64,000 nt of DNA, from assembly GCF_001517545.1 (NCBI RefSeq), contig NZ_FBYA01000004.1:172419-236418 (forward strand), written 5' to 3'. This document shows, piece by piece, positions 22,368-31,725 of the stretch (its first letter is position 1; each line of letters opens with the position of its first letter). The DNA comes from Limnohabitans sp. Rim47 (lineage in GTDB: Bacteria; Pseudomonadota; Gammaproteobacteria; Burkholderiales; Burkholderiaceae_C). Under the pieces are notes generated by a model. It ran no database searches. It was not told where the DNA came from and was given only the letters and a program-made list of their open reading frames with translations. The position numbers and the translations under genes are program-made.

Positions 22368-25300
22368 TCAGTTTGCGGGCAAGTGGTGCGGGGTTTGCAG
22401 GTTTTCTGCCAAACGGTAAAGCGCTGCTGCATCCAGAATCAGCACCACCCGACCGTCACCCAAAATGCTGGCACCGCCCACGCCGGGCAGGGCGGCCAAG
22501 CGCGGATGGATGTCTTTGGTGAACAACTCTTGTCTGCCCACAAACTCTTGCACCGACACGCCCAGTGTGCGTTGCCCATCGCTGAGCACGACCACATAGC
22601 GGTGTGACTGCGTTTCGGCGGCCGGGTAGCCCAGCACTTCTTCGAGTCGCACGATGGGCAAGAAGTTGCCTCGCAGCAAGATGGCCGTGCGGCCCTTGAC
22701 GGTTTGGTATTCGTCGGGGCTGACCTCGACCAACTCGGCCACATAGCGGCCGGGGATGGCCATGGTCTGGTTGGCGGTGTTGACCAGCAGAACTTCTTGC
22801 ACCGCTGCAGACAGCGGCATTTGCATGGTGAACGTAGTGCCGCGACCGACTTCAGAGTCGAGGTGGATGGTGCCGCCCAGACGCATGACGCTGGTGCGCA
22901 CCACGTCCATGCCAACGCCTCGGCCCGAGGTCTCGGTGACCACATCGGCGGTGCTGAATGCGGGCCTGAAAATGTAGCTCAGGATGTCTTCCTTGCTCAT
23001 TTGCAGGCTTTCTTCTTCCTTGACCAGTCCGCGTTCAATGGCCTTGCGGCGCACGCGTTCCGGATCAATGCCTTTGCCGTCGTCGATCACGCGAATCATG
23101 ATGCGGCTGCCTTGCTGTTCGGCCTGGATGCGGATGACCGCTTCGTCTGGCTTGCCGGCCTGGCGGCGATCTTCGGGCTTTTCCACACCGTGGTCGGCGC
23201 TGTTGCGCACCATGTGCAGCAGAGGGTCGGCCAAAGACTCGACCATGGCTTTGTCGATCTTGACTTCTTGTCCGATCAGTTCCAGGCGAATTTGTTTGCC
23301 TTGTGCCAGCGCCAAGTCTCGGACCATGCGAGGGAAGCGTTTGAAGACCAGTTCAACCGGCACCACACGCAAACCCATCACGCTGTCTTGCAAGCGGGAC
23401 AGTGCACCCTGAATCAGCGCATCGGTTTCTTGCAGGCGACGAAGCTGGTCGTCCAGGCTCTCGGCCACTTGCTGCAGATCGATCAAATGGTTTTGCGGGT
23501 CTTTGAGTTGGCCTTCTTGGCCGTGACGCAAACGGTGCAAGCCCTCACGCACGCGCTGGTCGCCAATGATGTGTGCCAACTGGCCACGCACCAGCACCAT
23601 CTCACCGATTTGGTTCATGAACTGGTCGAGCATCTCGCCTGGGACACGAATCACATTAGAGGACGCGTTGGCCGCAGCGGGTGTGGCCGCCCTTGGGGCG
23701 GGTGCCGCTGCCGCGGTGGCTGTTGCAACAGGCGCAGCAGGTTTCACGCTGGCCACTTCGCTCGATGGCGCTGATTCGACGGGCGCTGCCGCAGAGGCGA
23801 CTGGCTTTGCGGCCGTGCTTGATGCTGGGGTTTTTGGCGCAGGTGAAGGCGCAGTTGCAGTTGCAGTTGCAGCAGTGGCCCCAGTAGTGGGTGCCGCCAC
23901 AGGGGCGGGGGCTGCAGCGGCTTTTGCCGCTGTCGGTTTGTGGTTGTCTTTGCCCAGTTCACCCAGCAAGATCACATGGCCCGAGCCTTGGTCGATCGTG
24001 CGCAAGTCTTGCTCGATGGCGGCGCGGGGCGCTTTCGAGATAAAGAGCATCTCGTACCAGCTCAGATCGGCCTCGATCAGTGTGCGGTTTGTGATCACGC
24101 GGCCTTTGTCGTGCACCCATTCCAGAAAGGCGGTGGCGATGCCTTCGGACGATTCCAGGTGGGCTTTGATCAGATAGGCAAGAGAGCCATCTTGGATCAG
24201 TTCCATCAGTTCACGCGTGTTGTCAGGCGAGAGCAGCTCGGACAATTCAACCGGGATGTTCATCGCAGCGACGAACTGACGCACGGTGTCAACCGGTGTA
24301 TCGCCTGCGTCGTCGTGGGACCACAGGTAATCGCGAATGCGTTGGTGCAATTGCTCGTCGGCGGCTTTGAGTGGCGCTTGCTTCAGGGGGTGCCGGCCGC
24401 TGGTGTTGAGCAGGTCACGAATGAACAGCAAAGCATCACGGCACAGGGTGATCACCTCGCTGTAAATGCCCATTTGGTTGCGGCCCGCGCGTGCAAAAGC
24501 ATCGACTAAAAGCAGCGGTACATCGGTGCGTGACTGCGGATAAAGCGACGACAGGTAACCATGAATGCGTGAGAACCGTTGCGACAACAGGTTGGCGATT
24601 TCATCGTCTTGCGCATCCACTGGCTTTTCCAGTGTTTGCAGCAACTCTTCGACCTGGCCCAAATGCATGAGCAGGTTTTCTTTGAGGGTCCGGGCCAACA
24701 CTTTTGCCAAAGACTCGCCACCCAGGTCGACCCCGGTGGTTTCGCCTAGGGTTTTCAAGTCATCTAGAAAGGCAACGATCACGTCGACCATGCGCTCGCC
24801 ATCGGCTTGCGAAATTTCTTCGGAGACCGGCAATGCCGCCAGAATTTCCTCGATGCGCGTGTCCAGACCCGCATAGCCCAAGCTGTTGGAGCCTTTGAGC
24901 ATCCAGCTCAAAGGCTTTCGGATGTCGTTGGCCACCGCCAAAATTTGGGGCGCGTCTTGCTTGGTGGCAATCGAGTTGGCCAGCCGCTCCAGGATCGGCA
25001 AGCCGTTGCTGATCAGGCGCAAAAAAACCACTTGACGGTTGTCCGTCGTGCCGTCAGCGGCTTTGGTTGCTTCGGTGCGGACAGGCGCGGGGCCACTGGT
25101 GTCGGCAGGTTGGCTTGCGGTCGTTTGTTCGGGGGCTTGGGAGGCTTGCGCGCTCGCTTGCGCAACGGGCGCCGGGCTGGGTTCTGTGCTTGCCGGTGCA
25201 ACCGTCAGCGCTTGACCCTGACTGACCATTTTGAAGGCGCGTTCGAGCTCTTGCAGCAAGGCTTGCGGTTTTTCGCCATCGGCGCGCTCGGCCACGGCCT

Positions 25301-25613
25301 TTTCGCACAAGACTTTGATGGCATCGAGCGAACGCAGCAGCAGATCCACTGTATTTTTGTCGAGCGCAGCGGTGCCTTCGCGCACCATGCCCAGCAGGTC
25401 TTCGCAGCGATGAGCGACCGATTCGAGGGCCCCCAACTCCATGACCCGGCTGAGACCTTTCAGGGAGTGAAATGCTCTGAAAAGACCCGACACTTCTTCT
25501 GCATTGAGCGACTCAGCGTCGGCCTTGACGAGCAAGGACTCGATGCTTTCGATGTGTTCTTCGGTCTCTACTGCGTACTGCGCCCAGATGGTTTCTAGAA
25601 AATCGTCAGACAC
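22368..25613 (-). CDS. cheA: Chemotaxis histidine kinase CheA, long form
   Basis: A 1081-residue kinase. An Hpt domain lies at about residues 1-105 with phospho-His H49 (AFHSLKGL). A second region near 195-300 looks like an Hpt fold in which the His position is Met (WMLKGSNSLGYAG). A further helical region and a long Ala/Pro linker precede the dimerisation helix pair (about 650), the HATPase (VRNSADHGVE, DDGKGIDP, GRGVGMDVV) and a C-terminal CheW-like domain. There is no receiver. It phosphorylates response regulators under receptor control. It is the ninth gene of the operon, and its length far exceeds E. coli CheA (654). Confidence 0.95.
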   Translation of the reverse strand: MSDDFLETIWAQYAVETEEHIESIESLLVKADAESLNAEEVSGLFRAFHSLKGLSRVMELGALESVAHRCEDLLGMVREGTAALDKNTVDLLLRSLDAIKVLCEKAVAERADGEKPQALLQELERAFKMVSQGQALTVAPASTEPSPAPVAQASAQASQAPEQTTASQPADTSGPAPVRTEATKAADGTTDNRQVVFLRLISNGLPILERLANSIATKQDAPQILAVANDIRKPLSWMLKGSNSLGYAGLDTRIEEILAALPVSEEISQADGERMVDVIVAFLDDLKTLGETTGVDLGGESLAKVLARTLKENLLMHLGQVEELLQTLEKPVDAQDDEIANLLSQRFSRIHGYLSSLYPQSRTDVPLLLVDAFARAGRNQMGIYSEVITLCRDALLFIRDLLNTSGRHPLKQAPLKAADEQLHQRIRDYLWSHDDAGDTPVDTVRQFVAAMNIPVELSELLSPDNTRELMELIQDGSLAYLIKAHLESSEGIATAFLEWVHDKGRVITNRTLIEADLSWYEMLFISKAPRAAIEQDLRTIDQGSGHVILLGELGKDNHKPTAAKAAAAPAPVAAPTTGATAATATATAPSPAPKTPASSTAAKPVASAAAPVESAPSSEVASVKPAAPVATATAAAAPAPRAATPAAANASSNVIRVPGEMLDQFMNQIGEMVLVRGQLAHIIGDQRVREGLHRLRHGQEGQLKDPQNHLIDLQQVAESLDDQLRRLQETDALIQGALSRLQDSVMGLRVVPVELVFKRFPRMVRDLALAQGKQIRLELIGQEVKIDKAMVESLADPLLHMVRNSADHGVEKPEDRRQAGKPDEAVIRIQAEQQGSRIMIRVIDDGKGIDPERVRRKAIERGLVKEEESLQMSKEDILSYIFRPAFSTADVVTETSGRGVGMDVVRTSVMRLGGTIHLDSEVGRGTTFTMQMPLSAAVQEVLLVNTANQTMAIPGRYVAELVEVSPDEYQTVKGRTAILLRGNFLPIVRLEEVLGYPAAETQSHRYVVVLSDGQRTLGVSVQEFVGRQELFTKDIHPRLAALPGVGGASILGDGRVVLILDAAALYRLAENLQTPHHLPAN

Positions 25614-25662
25614 GGTCCCACACTCCTTTCGAGCTTAATGTCGAATAACTGGCAAGGTCGGT

Positions 25663-26070
25663 TTACGACAGGCCGAGCACGCGACGTGAGGCGGTAACGA
25701 TCTCGTGGCCTTTTTTGGCATTGAGGTCCAGGCTCATGGCACCAGAGGGTTTTGCAATCACTTCGGCCGCGCCAAACTTGCGCGCTTCGATGGCTTGCGG
25801 CGAACCCGCTTGGGCCACAGAGGACACGATGATCACGGGCACTTTGCTCATCAGGCGCAGGCGCTTGATGCATTCGATGCCATCCATGTGGGGCATCTCG
25901 ATATCGAGCAACACCAGGTCGGGCGCGATTTCTTTGACTTGCTGAAGTGCTTCAAGGCCGTTGGTGGCTTCACCAGCGACTTCAAGGTCAGGGTCAGACG
26001 TGACGATGCCACGCAGCAGGGCGCGCATCACAAAGGAGTCGTCAACGATGAGTATGCGTTTCTTGGTCAT
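25663..26070 (-). CDS. Single-domain response regulator with CheB-type receiver
   Basis: A 135-residue receiver. Acidic pair D10/D11, phosphoacceptor D56 (LVLLDIEMPHMDG) and a C-terminal Lys in VIAKPSG are present. The PIIVSS-like VPVIIVSSVAQAG and the KPSG ending are the signature of CheB receivers, but no methylesterase domain follows. The start at 26070 (MTKKRILIVDDS) is preferred over a longer open frame. It lies between cheA and cheB, so it may serve as the CheY output or as a phosphate sink. Confidence 0.9.
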   Translation of the reverse strand: MTKKRILIVDDSFVMRALLRGIVTSDPDLEVAGEATNGLEALQQVKEIAPDLVLLDIEMPHMDGIECIKRLRLMSKVPVIIVSSVAQAGSPQAIEARKFGAAEVIAKPSGAMSLDLNAKKGHEIVTASRRVLGLS

Positions 26071-26080
26071 GGGGCATTCT

Positions 26081-27181
26081 CTATAAAGCAGAGATTTTAA
26101 AAGAAGAAATTGTGCGATTTGCACACAAACGGGACAGGCGCATGCCAATCTCTTGGGGTGAAAGCACCGCAGTGGCCAAGCCAGCGTTGATGGTCGAGGC
26201 GGGCATGCCGTCAACAATGCAGCTGTCAGGGTCTTGGGCTAATACATGCGAATTTTTTCGGGCTACAAGGTCTTTGGCGCCCAGCATGCCGTCGCTGCCC
26301 ATGCCGGTCATCACCACAGCGACGACAGGACACGAGGCCGCCGCCGCAGAGCGGAACAGCACATCGGCGTTGGGGTGAATGGTCGCTTGCAAATCGGTTT
26401 TTTGATACAGCATCAATTTGCCGGGGAAGGGCTCGCGAATCACCACGTCGGCACCGCCTTTGGCGATCACGACCATGCCGGGTTTGAGCTCCATCTGCTC
26501 GGTGCTTTCCACCACGTCCAAGCCTGTTTCGCTGCGCAAATGCGCTGCAAAACCGCTGGTGAACATCGGCGGCATGTGTTGGGCCACCACCATGGGGCAG
26601 CCCAAGCGGCCCATGGCTTTGAGCACATGAGGCAGTGTGGCCGGCCCGCCCGTCGAGATGCCCAGCACCACCAAGCCTGCAGGCTGGCCGCCTGTCACGC
26701 TGCGCAGTTGCCTTGTGCTCGCTTCGGGCTTGGGTATCGGTGCCAGTGCGGTACTGCCGAAGCCACGGATGGCGCCCAAGCGGGTTTTCTTTTTGCCCCA
26801 ATAGCGCAATTTTTCAACCAGATCAGCCCCGATCTGCACGATGTCCAGTTGGACGAACGAGGACTTTTTGGCGATGAAATCGACGGCACCCAGCTCCAGC
26901 GCGCGGATGGTGGTGACCGAGTTACGCTCGGTCAAACTGCTGAGCATGATGATGGGGCAGGGCGTTGCGGCCATGATCTGGCGTGTGGCCTCCAAGCCAT
27001 CCATGACGGGCATTTCCACGTCCATGGTGATGACATCAGGGCGCAGCTCGCGTGCCATCTCGACACACATCTGTCCTGTCTTGGCTTCACCAACAACCTG
27101 AATGTCGGGCTCTCTCTCCACCATCTTGCGGATGGCAATGCGCATGAAAGCCGAGTCGTCTGAAATGAGCAGTCGGATCAT
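26081..27181 (-). CDS. cheB: Protein-glutamate methylesterase CheB
   Basis: A 366-residue receptor-modifying enzyme. The receiver has D8/D9 and D54 (VITMDVEMPVMDG). After a linker, the catalytic domain shows the Ser motif GISTGGP, the His motif VVAQHMPP, and the Asp motif MTGMGSDGM. It demethylates or deamidates chemoreceptors when phosphorylated by CheA. Its start overlaps the cheR stop by 4 bp (ATGA). A longer frame beginning at 27208 is rejected as lying inside cheR. Confidence 0.96.
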   Translation of the reverse strand: MIRLLISDDSAFMRIAIRKMVEREPDIQVVGEAKTGQMCVEMARELRPDVITMDVEMPVMDGLEATRQIMAATPCPIIMLSSLTERNSVTTIRALELGAVDFIAKKSSFVQLDIVQIGADLVEKLRYWGKKKTRLGAIRGFGSTALAPIPKPEASTRQLRSVTGGQPAGLVVLGISTGGPATLPHVLKAMGRLGCPMVVAQHMPPMFTSGFAAHLRSETGLDVVESTEQMELKPGMVVIAKGGADVVIREPFPGKLMLYQKTDLQATIHPNADVLFRSAAAASCPVVAVVMTGMGSDGMLGAKDLVARKNSHVLAQDPDSCIVDGMPASTINAGLATAVLSPQEIGMRLSRLCANRTISSFKISAL

Positions 27182-28224
27182 ACGCGGGTGTCGTTTCTCA
27201 CATACCAAGGGCCGCCTTTGCCCAAGCGCGATTCAAAGTACTCGGGCACCAGCATTTGCACCGAAGCCCCCAGCACCATCACGCCGCCAGGCGACATGGC
27301 ACGCGCCAACATGGTTTGCACGGCTTTCTTGATCGGGTCTTCGAAGTAAATCAGCACGTTGCGACAAAACACCAAGTCCATGCCCATGACGGGTGGGCGG
27401 TTGTTCATCAGGTTGAAGCGTTCAAAGCGTGTGCACTGGCGCACCCATTCGCGGATCTTGAAGTAGTTGACGCCCGGCATCGCGTTGGCGGGTGCGATCT
27501 TGACGTCCTCGAACATGGCCTTCCAATCGTCAGGCAGGTTGCGAAACGAACCCATACCTAAGTCACCGTAGACCGCCGCTTTGGCTGTGCGCAAAGCTTG
27601 GTTGGAAATGTCGGTGCCGAACGAGAACACCCCCCAGCCCGATTCGGGCACCAGCTTGCCCTCGAACAGGCGGGCAAAGCCCGCTTTTTGCATGGCGCGC
27701 AGGGCCGAAAAGGTCAGGTCATAGACCTCTTCGCCTGTAGAGCTGGCGGCTGACCAAATCTGCAGTTGCTTTTGGGTTTTGCGCAGGCTCAACAGGTGCG
27801 GCAATATTTCATCACCCAGCATGCTCATCAGGTCTGGGTCGCGGCAGAAATAGGTTTCATGCACCGTCAAGTTTTCCACCAGGGATTGCCATTCGGAGTG
27901 CTCGGTTGAGCAGTTGTTCATGCTCTCGACCCAGTCTTTCAACGTGGCCATGGGCATGTCTTTGAAAATACGCACCAACTTGCGTTCAACCAAGGTGCCG
28001 GGCTTGATGCCAAAACGAGTTTCTACACCCGTCATCAACTCATTGATCAGCAGCAAGAGCGCACGCGACTGGCTGGGCTCTTCAGGTTTGCTGAAGGACT
28101 GCATGGGCTTGGCCGCTTGCAAGTTGAAGCTCGGCGCAGGTGCGGCCGCTGTGGCGGCTCGCGCCGTGTCCACCGCAGTGCGCATCTGACTGAGCAGATC
28201 GTTGACTTTTTTGTCTTGTGTCAC
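27178..28224 (-). CDS. cheR: Chemotaxis methyltransferase CheR
   Basis: A 348-residue S-adenosylmethionine-dependent methyltransferase acting on receptor glutamates. It has a helical N-terminal domain with ETYFCRDPD, the SAM-binding WSAASSTGEEVYDL loop, and DLVFCRNVLIYF. About 60 extra N-terminal residues (Ala-rich) make it longer than the usual 270-290. It is translationally coupled to cheB and starts 7 bp after the triple-CheW gene. Confidence 0.95.
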   Translation of the reverse strand: MTQDKKVNDLLSQMRTAVDTARAATAAAPAPSFNLQAAKPMQSFSKPEEPSQSRALLLLINELMTGVETRFGIKPGTLVERKLVRIFKDMPMATLKDWVESMNNCSTEHSEWQSLVENLTVHETYFCRDPDLMSMLGDEILPHLLSLRKTQKQLQIWSAASSTGEEVYDLTFSALRAMQKAGFARLFEGKLVPESGWGVFSFGTDISNQALRTAKAAVYGDLGMGSFRNLPDDWKAMFEDVKIAPANAMPGVNYFKIREWVRQCTRFERFNLMNNRPPVMGMDLVFCRNVLIYFEDPIKKAVQTMLARAMSPGGVMVLGASVQMLVPEYFESRLGKGGPWYVRNDTRV

Positions 28225-28231
28225 AGGGTGT

Positions 28232-29635
28232 TCATTTCATTTGTCGTTTGGCCGCCAAAGTCAGCGGAGCCAATGTGATGAGTGAAATCAGTTCACCGTC
28301 GAGTTTGCCGACTTCGTTCAGGTAATCGTTTTGCTGATTTCGAACCGGCGTGATGTTGGCTTCTTCTATATCGATCACACGTTCGATGCGGTCAACAATC
28401 AAGGCCCAGGGTTCGTTGTCGACACGTACGACGACGTAAGACGATGTCTCGATGGGCTTGACCCCGAGCATGCTGCGCAGGTCAATCACGGGGGCGATTT
28501 CGCCCTTGATTTGAATCACGCCGCTCAGGCTCTTGTCGCCATCGGGCAGGTCCACACTGGGGCTGTACTCTTCGACACGGTCCACCAGTGCCAAGGGCAG
28601 GGCGCAGCGTTCACTCCCGAGCCTGAAGGACAGCATGCGACGCACAGCACTGGCTGCTAAATGGTTGTTGTGGAGCATGAAAGTGGTTTGCTGTGTCAGA
28701 AAGCGCTGGTAGTGGGCAATGGCCTGGGGCGAGAGCAAGCCGGTCATGGACAACAGTCCTGTCATGTGGCCTTCGCGCGTGGCGGCACCATTGAGATAAC
28801 CCTCCAGTTGTGCATCGTGCGCACCAGCGACCGACTGAACCGCTTCACGGGCATAGCGCTCAATGCCCAAGATGGTGGCCACACTCACGCCCAGTTGCAG
28901 CCCTTGCACTTTCACCACCAGCACAAAGCGGGGGGGCGTGATGTGCGGTCTGTTGAGCAAGCCGCCGAGCGATACCACCAGCAAAGCCTGACCGCGCAAC
29001 TGCATGAGGCCCTGAACTTCGGACGTGGCACCGGGCAGTTGGGTCAACGGGCCGATCTCGACAATTTCTTGCACATGGGCCATGTGCAGGGCGTAGGTTT
29101 CTTCGCTGTCTTCCACCGTGACGGTGGCCATGTCCAGATTGGATTGTTTGGCGGTTTCGGTTCGGTTGTCGTCGTTCAGGTCGAACCCGATCAAGCCACC
29201 ACCGCCTTCGGGCACACCCACAGGGTCCATCTCGCGCATGTCAAGTGAGCGCTCGTCCAGCAGCAGCACCATGCGTTCATTGAGTGTGAATTCGCCGCAC
29301 ACCAGGTTGCGCTGACCCGGATCAACGTAAGGCGTGAGCAGTGATTCGTCCAGATTGATTTTGTTGTGAACGCGGTCTACCTGCACGGCGATGTTTTCGT
29401 GGCCAGTCATGACCACCAACAAATTGCCACTTTGATCCGCTGCGCGAGCGCCAATGCCCAGGCGCAATGCCAGGTCGATCTTGAGCAGCACAGTACCGGC
29501 CACATTGACCAAGCCTTCCACCTCCGTGGGTGCATAAGGCAGGGGGGTGATCGCCAATGACTCCAGCACCTGGCTGACCGCCGAGGCGCGCAAAGCAAAG
29601 CGGTTGTCTTGAATGTCGAAAAGGACCAGTTCCAT
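28232..29635 (-). CDS. Triple CheW-domain coupling protein
   Basis: The 467-residue protein appears to contain three consecutive CheW-like domains, at roughly residues 1-140, 165-305 and 325-465. Each has the strand pattern with a hydrophobic LPGATSEVQGLMQLRG- or LSGVIQIKGEIAPVIDL-like motif. There is no receiver, which separates it from CheV. It could bridge several kinase or receptor units in one array. It is 19 bp after the receptor gene and 7 bp before cheR. Domain count is by eye; the first domain is the least certain. Confidence 0.85.
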   Translation of the reverse strand: MELVLFDIQDNRFALRASAVSQVLESLAITPLPYAPTEVEGLVNVAGTVLLKIDLALRLGIGARAADQSGNLLVVMTGHENIAVQVDRVHNKINLDESLLTPYVDPGQRNLVCGEFTLNERMVLLLDERSLDMREMDPVGVPEGGGGLIGFDLNDDNRTETAKQSNLDMATVTVEDSEETYALHMAHVQEIVEIGPLTQLPGATSEVQGLMQLRGQALLVVSLGGLLNRPHITPPRFVLVVKVQGLQLGVSVATILGIERYAREAVQSVAGAHDAQLEGYLNGAATREGHMTGLLSMTGLLSPQAIAHYQRFLTQQTTFMLHNNHLAASAVRRMLSFRLGSERCALPLALVDRVEEYSPSVDLPDGDKSLSGVIQIKGEIAPVIDLRSMLGVKPIETSSYVVVRVDNEPWALIVDRIERVIDIEEANITPVRNQQNDYLNEVGKLDGELISLITLAPLTLAAKRQMK

Positions 29636-29654
29636 GGTGTGAAGTCTCGGTGCC

Positions 29655-31160
29655 TTAGGTGCTGAACTTGGTGATTTCGGTGCGGGTGGAATCCGCCACC
29701 TTGGACAACTCGATCATGGAGGCCGCTAGCTCTTCAGATGCCGCAGAGTTGCTGCGAGCGATCAGCTCGAGGTTTTCGACGCTGCTGTTGATCTCTTGAA
29801 TCATCCGTGTTTGCTCTTCCACCGAGGCCGAGATGCGCTGCAGCATGCCGTCGGTTTGGGTGGAGGATTTCACGATGCGCTCCATGTCCGAGCTGACTTC
29901 TTTGACGGCGACCACAGCCTCTTTGGCTTGCGTGCTGGCTTGCTGGATCAGCAATGTGATTTCTTTGGTGCTTTCGGCACTGCTGGCCGCCAGTTTGCCA
30001 ACCTCGTCGGCCACCACGGCAAAGCCTTTGCCATGCTCGCCTGCACGCGCCGCTTCGATGGCGGCGTTCAGGGACAGCAGGTTGGTTTTGTTGGCGATCT
30101 TCTCGATCACATCGGTGATCTTGTTGATCTTTTCCGAGCTCAAGGCAATGCCGTTGACGACATCGACCATTTGCACCATTTTTTGCTGACCATCGCGCAC
30201 GATGGTGGTTGACTCTTGGGCTTGTCGGCTGGCGTGTTCGGTGTTGGATGCGATGTCGTTCACGGCGGCGGCGGTCTGGCGGATCGCGCTGACCATGTGG
30301 CCGATGAACTGGGTTTGACTTTGCGCACCATCGGCCAACTGGCCAATGGCGGTGCTGGTGTCGTTGGCCGCGCCTGCGACTTGCTGGGCGTTTTCGCCGA
30401 TTTGGCGCATGGACACAGCCAATGCCTCGAGAGATTGGTTGATGTCGTCTTTGAGCTTGCCCAGTGCGCCTGAACCTTGGGCGTGCACCCGGTGGCTCAA
30501 GTCGCCTCGAGACACCGCATCCATCACACGCACGACGTCGCTGATGAGGGTGTCGAGCACTTCGATGGTTTTGCGAGCGTCGTTCAGAATGTCCAAAAAT
30601 TGACCCGATTGGCCTTGTGTGGACAAACGCAGGTCAAAGTTGCCGTCGGCCATGGCACGCATGCTTTGGCTCAGCATGTGCACGGTGGCTGCCATGTTTT
30701 GCTGGACTTGGGCGATCTGTGAAAGCACCTGAGGGTAAAGACCACGCAGACCTTGGGCTTGTGGGCGACGCGAAAAATCGCCCGAACCCATGCGCGTGAC
30801 CACAGTCATGGATTCGCGGAACACGGCTTCAATTTGGTCGAGCACATCGTTGATGCGCCAAGCGGCATCGACCAAGCGGCCTTGCTGCGGGATGTTGATG
30901 ATGCGTGCTTCCAGCTTGCCTTCGGCCGCTTCGGACAAAACGTGGTTGATGCGTTCGAGTTGGGTGTTTTCATGCCAGCACACTTTGATGCCAGCGATCA
31001 ACAACAAGGCCATCACAGCCCACAAGCCCATCAGGCCATAGCTGTCGGGCGCTTGCCACAACGCGATGGCACCAGCCACCAAGCCCAAAGTACCCGCAAG
31101 ACCCAACAGGATCAGCGGGCTGGGTTCAAAGTGCTTGGAGGTCGAGGATGAAGCGCTCAT
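29655..31160 (-). CDS. Methyl-accepting transducer lacking a periplasmic sensor
   Basis: A 501-residue receptor with two close N-terminal membrane segments (LILLGLAGTLGLVAGAIALW; LMGLWAVMALLLIAGIKVCW) and almost no external loop, then HAMP-like repeats and a full signalling hairpin (NKTNLLSLNAAIEAARAGE). The layout matches the membrane and signalling part of Aer, the redox/aerotaxis receptor, without its PAS domain. The preceding gene encodes exactly such a PAS and overlaps this one by 35 bp, so the two probably work as a split Aer. Confidence 0.92.
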   Translation of the reverse strand: MSASSSTSKHFEPSPLILLGLAGTLGLVAGAIALWQAPDSYGLMGLWAVMALLLIAGIKVCWHENTQLERINHVLSEAAEGKLEARIINIPQQGRLVDAAWRINDVLDQIEAVFRESMTVVTRMGSGDFSRRPQAQGLRGLYPQVLSQIAQVQQNMAATVHMLSQSMRAMADGNFDLRLSTQGQSGQFLDILNDARKTIEVLDTLISDVVRVMDAVSRGDLSHRVHAQGSGALGKLKDDINQSLEALAVSMRQIGENAQQVAGAANDTSTAIGQLADGAQSQTQFIGHMVSAIRQTAAAVNDIASNTEHASRQAQESTTIVRDGQQKMVQMVDVVNGIALSSEKINKITDVIEKIANKTNLLSLNAAIEAARAGEHGKGFAVVADEVGKLAASSAESTKEITLLIQQASTQAKEAVVAVKEVSSDMERIVKSSTQTDGMLQRISASVEEQTRMIQEINSSVENLELIARSNSAASEELAASMIELSKVADSTRTEITKFST

Positions 31161-31656
31161 AGCTTACGCCCTTATCTTTGAGGAGGTTGTCCATTTGGGC
31201 AAGAGAGGCTGCGATGGCGTCTTTTGCTCCGGCATTTTTTTCGATTTGCAACAGTTGTTTGTAAAGCGGTGTGATAACGGCAATGGCCTTGGGGTTGGGC
31301 TTGCGGCGCACCGAGTAGTAACCCACGACTTTTCCCTGTGCATCGCGCGACGGTGTGACGTTGGCCAAGACCCAATAAAAGGAGCCGTCTTTGCACAGAT
31401 TCTTGATGTAGGCGAAGATTTCTTGGCCACTCTCGAGGTGCTGCCACAGCAACTTGAAGACGCAGCGCGGCATGTCGGGGTGACGCACCAAGTTGTGCTG
31501 TTTGCCGATGAACTCGGATTCAAGAAAGCCCGAAAATTCAGCAAAAACTTGGTTGCTGTACGTGATGCGTCCCTTCAGATCGGCTTTGGAGACGATGAAG
31601 TCGTCGTCCCGCATGAGCCTTTCTTGCTGGGTGGGTTGAGTGTGTTGTCTTGCCAT
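31126..31656 (-). CDS. Stand-alone Aer-type PAS protein
   Basis: A 176-residue soluble protein with one PAS domain (residues 15-125). It shows the Aer hallmarks: ITYSNQVFAEFSGF, NLVRHPDMPRCVFKLLW and KDGSFYWVLANVTP. In Aer these regions bind FAD. About 50 helical residues follow. The ATG at 31656 has GAGGA upstream. The 35-bp overlap with the following transducer gene implies coupled expression. It probably senses redox or oxygen state and signals to that transducer; FAD binding is inferred from the RHPDMP motif. Confidence 0.88.
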   Translation of the reverse strand: MARQHTQPTQQERLMRDDDFIVSKADLKGRITYSNQVFAEFSGFLESEFIGKQHNLVRHPDMPRCVFKLLWQHLESGQEIFAYIKNLCKDGSFYWVLANVTPSRDAQGKVVGYYSVRRKPNPKAIAVITPLYKQLLQIEKNAGAKDAIAASLAQMDNLLKDKGVSYERFILDLQAL

Positions 31657-31725
31657 GGCATCCTCTTGTTTTGGGCGGGTCTCAGCCGTTTTTCAACGTG
31701 CTTAGCATGTCCGCGTGTGATGTGT

